Shown: positions 59,359 to 64,000 of the stretch, in pieces
Layout of the letters: each line of letters starts with the position of its first letter
Numbering within the stretch: the first letter of the stretch is position 1
Source: Salinibacterium sp.
Lineage (GTDB): Bacteria; Actinomycetota; Actinomycetes; Actinomycetales; Microbacteriaceae
DNA length: 64,000 nt
NCBI GenBank assembly: GCA_019638845.1
Contig: JAHBSZ010000004.1
Coordinates: 124,001-188,000, forward strand
Direction of reading: 5' to 3'
Made by a program: the position numbers and the translations under genes
Notes under the pieces: model-generated
The model's input: only the letters and a program-made list of their open reading frames with translations
Told to the model about the DNA's origin: nothing
Database searches by the model: none

Positions 59359-61383
59359 ATGAGCAACCCTTTCCTCGCGCCGAGCACTCTCCCCTACGGC
59401 ATGCCGCCCTTCGCCGAGATCCGAGACGAGCACTACAAGCCCGCTTTCGAGATCGGCATGGAAGAGCACCTCGCCGAGGTCCGCTCGATCACCAAGCGTC
59501 GGGACATGCCCACCTTCGAGAACACGATGATCCCGCTCGAGAAGGCCGGTCAGGTGCTCGAGCGCGTCGCGACGGTCTTCTTCAACAAGGCGTCGGCCGA
59601 CGGCAACGACGCGACCGCGCAACTTGAGGAGGAGATCGCTCCTCTACTCGCCGCGCACTCGGATGCGATCAAACTCGACTCCCAGCTCCATTGGCGAATT
59701 AAGGGGCTCTACGACCAGCTCGACGAACTCGGCCTCGACGCAGAATCGCGCTACTTGGTCGAGCGCTACTACATGGAGTTCACGATCGCGGGTGCTGGAC
59801 TCGATGAGATCGAGAAGGCGAAGCTTCGGGACTACAACCAGCAGCTCTCGACGCTCACGACACGGTTCGAGAAATTCCTGCTCGCCGACACGAACGACTT
59901 GGCCGTGGTCATCGACGACCCGGCGGAGCTCGCGGGGCTCGAGCCCGGCGAGATCTCCGCCGCGGCCGAGGCCGCGAAGGAGCGCGGGCTTGCGGGCAAG
60001 TACCTCGTGACGCTCGTGTTGCCGACGGGGCATCCTTGGCTATCTTCCCTCACGAACCGCGACGTGCGCGAGCGGATCATGGCGGCGTCCCGCGCCCGAG
60101 GCAACCGGGGTGGCGAATGGGACACCAAGCAGCTCGTGCTCGACATCACGCGACTGCGGGCCGAGCGCGCGACATTGCTCGGGTTCGCCTCGCACGCCGA
60201 ATGGGTGATCGCCGACGAGACCGCTAAGACTCCCGCAAACGTCGCAACAATGCTCGACAAGCTCGCGATCCCTGCCGCCCGGAACGCCCGGGAGGAACAG
60301 GCCGACCTCGAGGCCCAGGCCGGGCATCCCATCGAAGCCCACGACTGGGCCTTCTACAGCGAGAAGGTGCGGCAGGCGAAATACGACGTCGATGAGGTCG
60401 CAATGCGGCCCTACTTCGAGGCCGAGCGCGTGCTTCAGGACGGTGTTTTCTTCGCGGCGACGAAGCTCTACGGAATCACGTTCACCGAGCGCCACGACAT
60501 TCCGGCCTACCACCCCGATGTGCGCGTGTTCGAGGTCACCAACGACGATGGCTCCCCCGTCGGGCTCTACACGCTCGACCTCTATACGCGCGACTCGAAG
60601 CGCGGCGGCGCGTGGATGAACTCCCTCATCTCCCAGTCGGATCTGCTCGGGCATCCGGTGGTCGTCACCAACAACCTGAATGTGCCCAAGCCCGCGGCCG
60701 GCGAGCCCACGCTGCTCACGTACGACGAGGTCAACACGCTCTTCCACGAGTTCGGCCACGCCCTGCACGGCCTGTTCGCTCGCGTGACCTACCCGAAGTT
60801 CGCAGGCACGAACACCTACCGGGATTTCGTCGAGTTCCCCAGCCAGGTCAACGAGATGTGGATGCTCTGGCCCGAAGTCCTCGAAAACTACGCGGTGCAT
60901 CACATCACTGGCGAGCCCATGCCTAAGGAGTTCGTCGAGAAGATTCAGGCGTCGTCGGCGTTCAACGAAGGATTCGCGACGAGCGAGTACCTTGCCGCGG
61001 CCCTGCTCGACCAGGCCTGGCACACCATCGGCCCGGATGCCGCGATCACCGACGTCCCCGCCTTCGAAGCCGAGGCGCTGAAAGCCGTCGGACTCGACAA
61101 TCCCGCTGTGCCCACTCGCTACTCGAGCACGTACTTCCAACACGTCATGTCGACGTCCGCCTATGACGCTGGGTACTACTCGTACATCTGGAGTGAGGTG
61201 CTCGACGCCGACACTGTCGACTGGTTCAAGGAAAACGGCGGGCTCACGCGCGAGAATGGCGACCGGTTCCGTTCGCGACTGCTCGGGGTGGGCGGCTCGA
61301 AGGATCCGCTCGAGGCGTTCCGCGACTTCCGCGGTCGGGACGCCGACATCCAGCCGCTCCTCGACCGGCGCGGGCTCAACTAG
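59359..61383 (+). CDS. M3-family metallopeptidase (oligopeptidase/Dcp type)
   Basis: 674 residues. The zinc-binding HEFGH (LFHEFGHALHGLF) is at about 465-469, followed by the third ligand region (FVEFPSQVNEMWML), and the end HVMSTSAYDAGYYSYIWSEVLDAD is that of the family. It cuts short peptides, and lacks a signal peptide, so it is cytoplasmic. Dcp releases C-terminal dipeptides; OpdA cuts within oligopeptides. Which applies is open. It is a lone gene. Confidence 0.93.
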   Translation: MSNPFLAPSTLPYGMPPFAEIRDEHYKPAFEIGMEEHLAEVRSITKRRDMPTFENTMIPLEKAGQVLERVATVFFNKASADGNDATAQLEEEIAPLLAAHSDAIKLDSQLHWRIKGLYDQLDELGLDAESRYLVERYYMEFTIAGAGLDEIEKAKLRDYNQQLSTLTTRFEKFLLADTNDLAVVIDDPAELAGLEPGEISAAAEAAKERGLAGKYLVTLVLPTGHPWLSSLTNRDVRERIMAASRARGNRGGEWDTKQLVLDITRLRAERATLLGFASHAEWVIADETAKTPANVATMLDKLAIPAARNAREEQADLEAQAGHPIEAHDWAFYSEKVRQAKYDVDEVAMRPYFEAERVLQDGVFFAATKLYGITFTERHDIPAYHPDVRVFEVTNDDGSPVGLYTLDLYTRDSKRGGAWMNSLISQSDLLGHPVVVTNNLNVPKPAAGEPTLLTYDEVNTLFHEFGHALHGLFARVTYPKFAGTNTYRDFVEFPSQVNEMWMLWPEVLENYAVHHITGEPMPKEFVEKIQASSAFNEGFATSEYLAAALLDQAWHTIGPDAAITDVPAFEAEALKAVGLDNPAVPTRYSSTYFQHVMSTSAYDAGYYSYIWSEVLDADTVDWFKENGGLTRENGDRFRSRLLGVGGSKDPLEAFRDFRGRDADIQPLLDRRGLN

Positions 61384-61480
61384 CGCGGCGGGGTGCACGC
61401 GGCGGGTGCACGTTGCGCGACGCACCCCCGCACCCGCACCCGCACCCGCCGTCCTGCATACCCCCACCCCAACCCCAACC

Positions 61481-61549
61481 GTTCCGGAGGACGGCACGCC
61501 GCCGCCGGGCCCGTTGCGCCGTGGAATCCGGCGCGCCGTCCTCCGCAAC
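61481..61549. repeat. GC-rich inverted-repeat element in the M3-MarR gap
   Basis: cggaggacggc (61485-61495) and its complement gccgtcctccg (61535-61545) enclose 39 bases; flanks extend the pairing. The 221-base gap 61384-61604 also holds short C-rich direct repeats (cacccg at about 61430-61448). The architecture resembles the elements at 59201 and 63243, but the sequence differs. Confidence 0.65.
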
Positions 61550-61604
61550 GTGAGCCAACGGCGTGGGCTGAGCCGATCGGCAGCCAGCAGACTTAGCATG
61601 GGCC

Positions 61605-62069
61605 ATGGCCCAGCCCACGCGTGCTGAACTCGTCGCCCGTCTTCAGGCGGATGTCGCCGGAACTGTGTCCGACGGCGTCGCCCTTCAGGAGGCGCTCGCA
61701 ACCCGACTCGGCCTCACGACCAGCGACTTGCGCGCGATCACGTTGCTCATGCGCAAAGGCACAGTATCGACGAGTGAACTCGCGGATGCGGCCGGCCTGA
61801 CGAGCGGAGCGGCGACACGCATGGTCGACCGACTCGAGAAGGCCAACTGGGTCGAACGGTTCATGGATGCCCGCGACCGGCGCCGAGTGCTGGTCGTCAT
61901 GAAGAAGACCCGCCGGGGTGAAATTGGTGAACTCTACGCCGAGATGTCCCACGCTTGGATGAGCGCGCTTGCCGACAAGTCTGAAGCCGAGCTCGAGACC
62001 GTTCTCGTCATTTTCGACAGGATGCGCGGCGTCGCCCGGGAACAGGCCGCGGCGCTACGCGACGGCTGA
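61605..62069 (+). CDS. MarR-family regulator
   Basis: 154 residues. The winged helix has LGLTTSDLRAITLLMRKGTVSTSELADAAGLTSGAATRMVDRLEKANWVERFMDARDRRRV (in parts), the MarR fold with its wing. The end overlaps the BenE gene convergently by 15 bases. It may control an efflux or uptake gene outside the window, or BenE. Confidence 0.9.
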   Translation: MAQPTRAELVARLQADVAGTVSDGVALQEALATRLGLTTSDLRAITLLMRKGTVSTSELADAAGLTSGAATRMVDRLEKANWVERFMDARDRRRVLVVMKKTRRGEIGELYAEMSHAWMSALADKSEAELETVLVIFDRMRGVAREQAAALRDG

Positions 62070-63212
62070 CCGGCGCCAGCCGAGCCATGCCATCACCACA
62101 CCGCCAGCAACGAGACCCCAGAACGCGGACCCGATGCCGAAGGGCGCGATCCCAGACGCCACGACCAGGAACGTCAAGATGGCCGTCATCCGGTGCTTCG
62201 GGTCTTCGACGGCGTTGACGAGACTTGTGATGAGCGCTCCCAGCACGGCAAGGCCCGCGACAGCAATGATCAGGATGGCCGGCGCGGCGCTCACGAGCGC
62301 AACGGCAACCCCGGCAGCGAGCCCGAGCGGAATGTAGAGAATCCCGTTCGTGAGGGTGGCGATCCAGCGTTTCTGCGGGTCGGGATGCGACTCCGGGCCC
62401 GACATGATCGCCGCCGTGATCGCTCCCAAGTTGATGGAGTGCGCCCCGAACACCGCGCCCGCGACGCTGCCCAGTCCGGTGCTCACGAGGGCGAAGCGCG
62501 GTGGCGGTGTGTACCCATTGTTCGAGAGCACCACGAATCCGGGCACGTTCTGCCCGGCCATGGTGACGAGGAACAGCGGGAGCCCCACACTCAGAATGGT
62601 GAACGGGTCGAAGGTCGGCGCCACGAAGATGAGCTGCGGGGTCACTGTCGCCGCCCCGATCCACTCGGTTCCGGCAGAAATGAGGATCGCGACGACCGCG
62701 ACGACCATAGCGCCCGGCACCGCCCACCGCGGCGCAAGACGATAGAGCACCAACCACACGACAACGATCGGAACGGCGTACTGGGGCAAGGTCGCGACGG
62801 CCTGAATCGGAGCAAGGCAGATCGGGAAGAGCACTCCCGCGAGCATGGCGCTCGCGAGGGGTTTTGGGATGCCCGTGATGGTTCGGCCGAGCGCTGGCCA
62901 CAACCCGCAGAGCAAGATGAGCGCTGCGCTCACGAGGAACGCCCCCACCGCGTTCGAGAACGTGATCCCGTGCCCGGCAGCCGCGAGCAGCACGGCAGCA
63001 CCCGGTGTCGACCAGGCCACGGCGAGGGGAATCCGCAACCAGAGCGCACCGATGGTACTGACCACTGCGGTGGCGAGGCACAGTGCAAGCAGTCCGGATG
63101 CCGCTTCCGCGTCGCTCGCTCCTACCGCAACGAGGCCTGCGATCACGAGTGCGAACGACGACGCGAATCCCGAGATGGTGGCGACGAAGCCCGCGGTGAT
63201 CGGCTGGAGCAT
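62055..63212 (-). CDS. BenE-family benzoate/H+ symporter-like transporter
   Basis: 385 residues, 10-12 hydrophobic segments. The start (LQPITAGFVATISGFASSFALVIAGL) and the middle (FVVLSNNGYTPPPRFALVSTGLGSVAGAVFGAHSINLGAITAAI in parts) match BenE proteins. The substrate is probably an aromatic acid, but this is inferred. It overlaps the MarR gene at the 3' end. Confidence 0.88.
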   Translation of the reverse strand: MLQPITAGFVATISGFASSFALVIAGLVAVGASDAEAASGLLALCLATAVVSTIGALWLRIPLAVAWSTPGAAVLLAAAGHGITFSNAVGAFLVSAALILLCGLWPALGRTITGIPKPLASAMLAGVLFPICLAPIQAVATLPQYAVPIVVVWLVLYRLAPRWAVPGAMVVAVVAILISAGTEWIGAATVTPQLIFVAPTFDPFTILSVGLPLFLVTMAGQNVPGFVVLSNNGYTPPPRFALVSTGLGSVAGAVFGAHSINLGAITAAIMSGPESHPDPQKRWIATLTNGILYIPLGLAAGVAVALVSAAPAILIIAVAGLAVLGALITSLVNAVEDPKHRMTAILTFLVVASGIAPFGIGSAFWGLVAGGVVMAWLGWRRSAVA

Positions 63213-63242
63213 CCAGCCAGCCTAGGGCTCCCGACACCTCCG

Positions 63243-63318
63243 AAAACGCAGGAGATCGTGGCCAATTCGGCATGTGCGGCTTGCTAGCGCGGCATCCGGC
63301 ACGAATCTCCTGCGTTTT
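63243..63318. repeat. Long inverted-repeat element, copy 2
   Basis: aaaacgcaggagat (63243-63256) pairs with atctcctgcgtttt (63305-63318), 48 bases between. It shares the aggagat/atctcct core, spacing and cgaatctcctg end with the copy at 59201. Confidence 0.75.
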
Positions 63319-63370
63319 GGGTGCGCGGGGACGTTTTGGGTGCGCGGGGACGTTTTGGGTGCGCGGGGAC
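63314..63370. repeat. 19-bp tandem repeat, three copies
   Basis: gttttgggtgcgcggggac occurs three times in a row (63314-63332, 63333-63351, 63352-63370) without a mismatch and overlaps the last bases of the inverted repeat. It ends 2 bases before the stop of the GH31 gene, so it is not coding. Perfect copies suggest recent expansion. Confidence 0.85.
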
Positions 63371-63372
63371 GT

Positions 63373-64000
63373 TTACGGCGCGAACACCGGGCGCAGGCGT
63401 TCCCACGCTTCGGCGCGCACATAGACCGGAAGCTCGTCGATCGGAGTGTCGCGCGTGACGAGGCCGCTTCCGTGCGGGGCGCCCGTGAACGCGTCGACCC
63501 ACTCCCCTTCGGGCAGGTAGATCTGCCACTGCGTAGCCCCCGCGGTCAGCACGGGCGCGACGAGGAGGTCCCGGCCGAGCATCCATTGCAGCGGATGCTC
63601 CCACACGAGCGGGTCGGCGGGGTGGTCGAAGTACAGCGGCCGCATGAGCGGCGAACTCGTCGCGATCGATTCGCGAGCGGACTCGGCGAGATACGGCACG
63701 AGCCGCTCCCGCAGGTCGGCGAACTTCTTGAAGACCGGAAGCACGGAACCGTCACCGGTACGCTCGGCCATGTTCCACGGCGTGCGGTCACGCGAGGGTG
63801 TGCGGTGGTGATTGAACTCCGAGTGGTACTGCATGATCGGCACGAAAGCGGCTGCAGCGGTCGAGCGCAGATACAGCTCCGCAGTCGGGATCTCTCCGGA
63901 GAAGCCGCCGAAGTCCCAACCCCAATACAGGATTCCGCTCGACGCGGCAGAGAGCCCTGCGAACATCGACCAGCGGAATGCCTCCCACGTCGAGTTCTCA
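63373..64000 (-). CDS. GH31-family glycosidase, 5' part outside window
   Basis: The frame runs off the right edge (209 residues visible, stop TAA at 63373). GWDFGGFSGEIP matches the acid/base region of family 31 (alpha-glucosidase/xylosidase), and SPLMRPLYFDHPADPLVWEHPLQWMLGRDLLVAPVLTAG (in parts) with YLPEGEWVDAFTG are the usual C-terminal beta region. It would split alpha-linked sugars. The substrate cannot be read from this part. Confidence 0.85.
   Translation of the reverse strand, partial: ENSTWEAFRWSMFAGLSAASSGILYWGWDFGGFSGEIPTAELYLRSTAAAAFVPIMQYHSEFNHHRTPSRDRTPWNMAERTGDGSVLPVFKKFADLRERLVPYLAESARESIATSSPLMRPLYFDHPADPLVWEHPLQWMLGRDLLVAPVLTAGATQWQIYLPEGEWVDAFTGAPHGSGLVTRDTPIDELPVYVRAEAWERLRPVFAP

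Noticed and set aside
62193..63287. 364-codon plus-strand frame
   Set aside because: It is antisense to the BenE-like transporter and is very charged without motifs.

Overview
The window is high-GC DNA from an actinobacterium, most likely of the family Microbacteriaceae. This rests on gene order (rsfS, nadD, proA, proB, obg, rpmA, rplU, rne, ndk, folC, ileS), on many GTG/TTG starts, on 4-bp ATGA/GTGA overlaps and on a type of T-box leader known from actinobacterial ileS. No species can be named from the sequence alone.

Layout. (1) 1-7402, minus strand: one very long open frame that runs off the left edge. It encodes a secreted RHS/YD-repeat protein with two PA14 domains and FG-GAP repeats. 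(2) About 7.6-32.8 kb: an integrated mobile element. Its right end abuts tRNA-Ala(GGC). A 31-bp perfect direct repeat with an imperfect extension (7618-7703 and 32760-32850) marks both ends, and a large serine recombinase lies next to the right repeat. The element carries a transfer and maintenance block (26-31 kb: VirD4-like coupling ATPase, replication-relaxation protein, MT-A70 methyltransferase, small membrane proteins) and a cargo block (8-26 kb). (3) 32.8-64 kb: ordinary chromosome. It holds the conserved cluster above, valS, a small transporter and regulator set, an M3 peptidase, a BenE-type transporter and the 3' part of a GH31 glycosidase gene. Several intergenic inverted and tandem repeats lie at 59-63.4 kb.

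The cargo has three conflict-type units. Unit A (16.0 to 8.0 kb, minus strand) looks like one transcription unit: a 36-residue Ser/Ala/Lys peptide, a Cas2-like protein, a five-repeat YDY protein, a 900-residue SF1-type helicase with a long unrecognised N-terminus, an HExxH protein, a membrane protein, a GNAT-PIN fusion and an ASCH protein. Unit B (16.3-18.2 kb) is an RloA/RloB-like ATPase pair. Unit C (21.4-26.0 kb) is a plus-strand trio (helical protein, AAA_28-like NTPase, class I aminoacyl-tRNA-synthetase-like protein fused to an ASCH domain). It faces a minus-strand trio (unknown protein, histidine phosphatase, ASCH protein). I do not recognise A or C as described systems, and they are the best candidates for something new.

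The chromosomal genes are conventional. They cover ribosome assembly and silencing, proline synthesis, RNA decay, folate and nucleotide metabolism, and Ile and Val tRNA charging, with ileS behind a T-box riboswitch.
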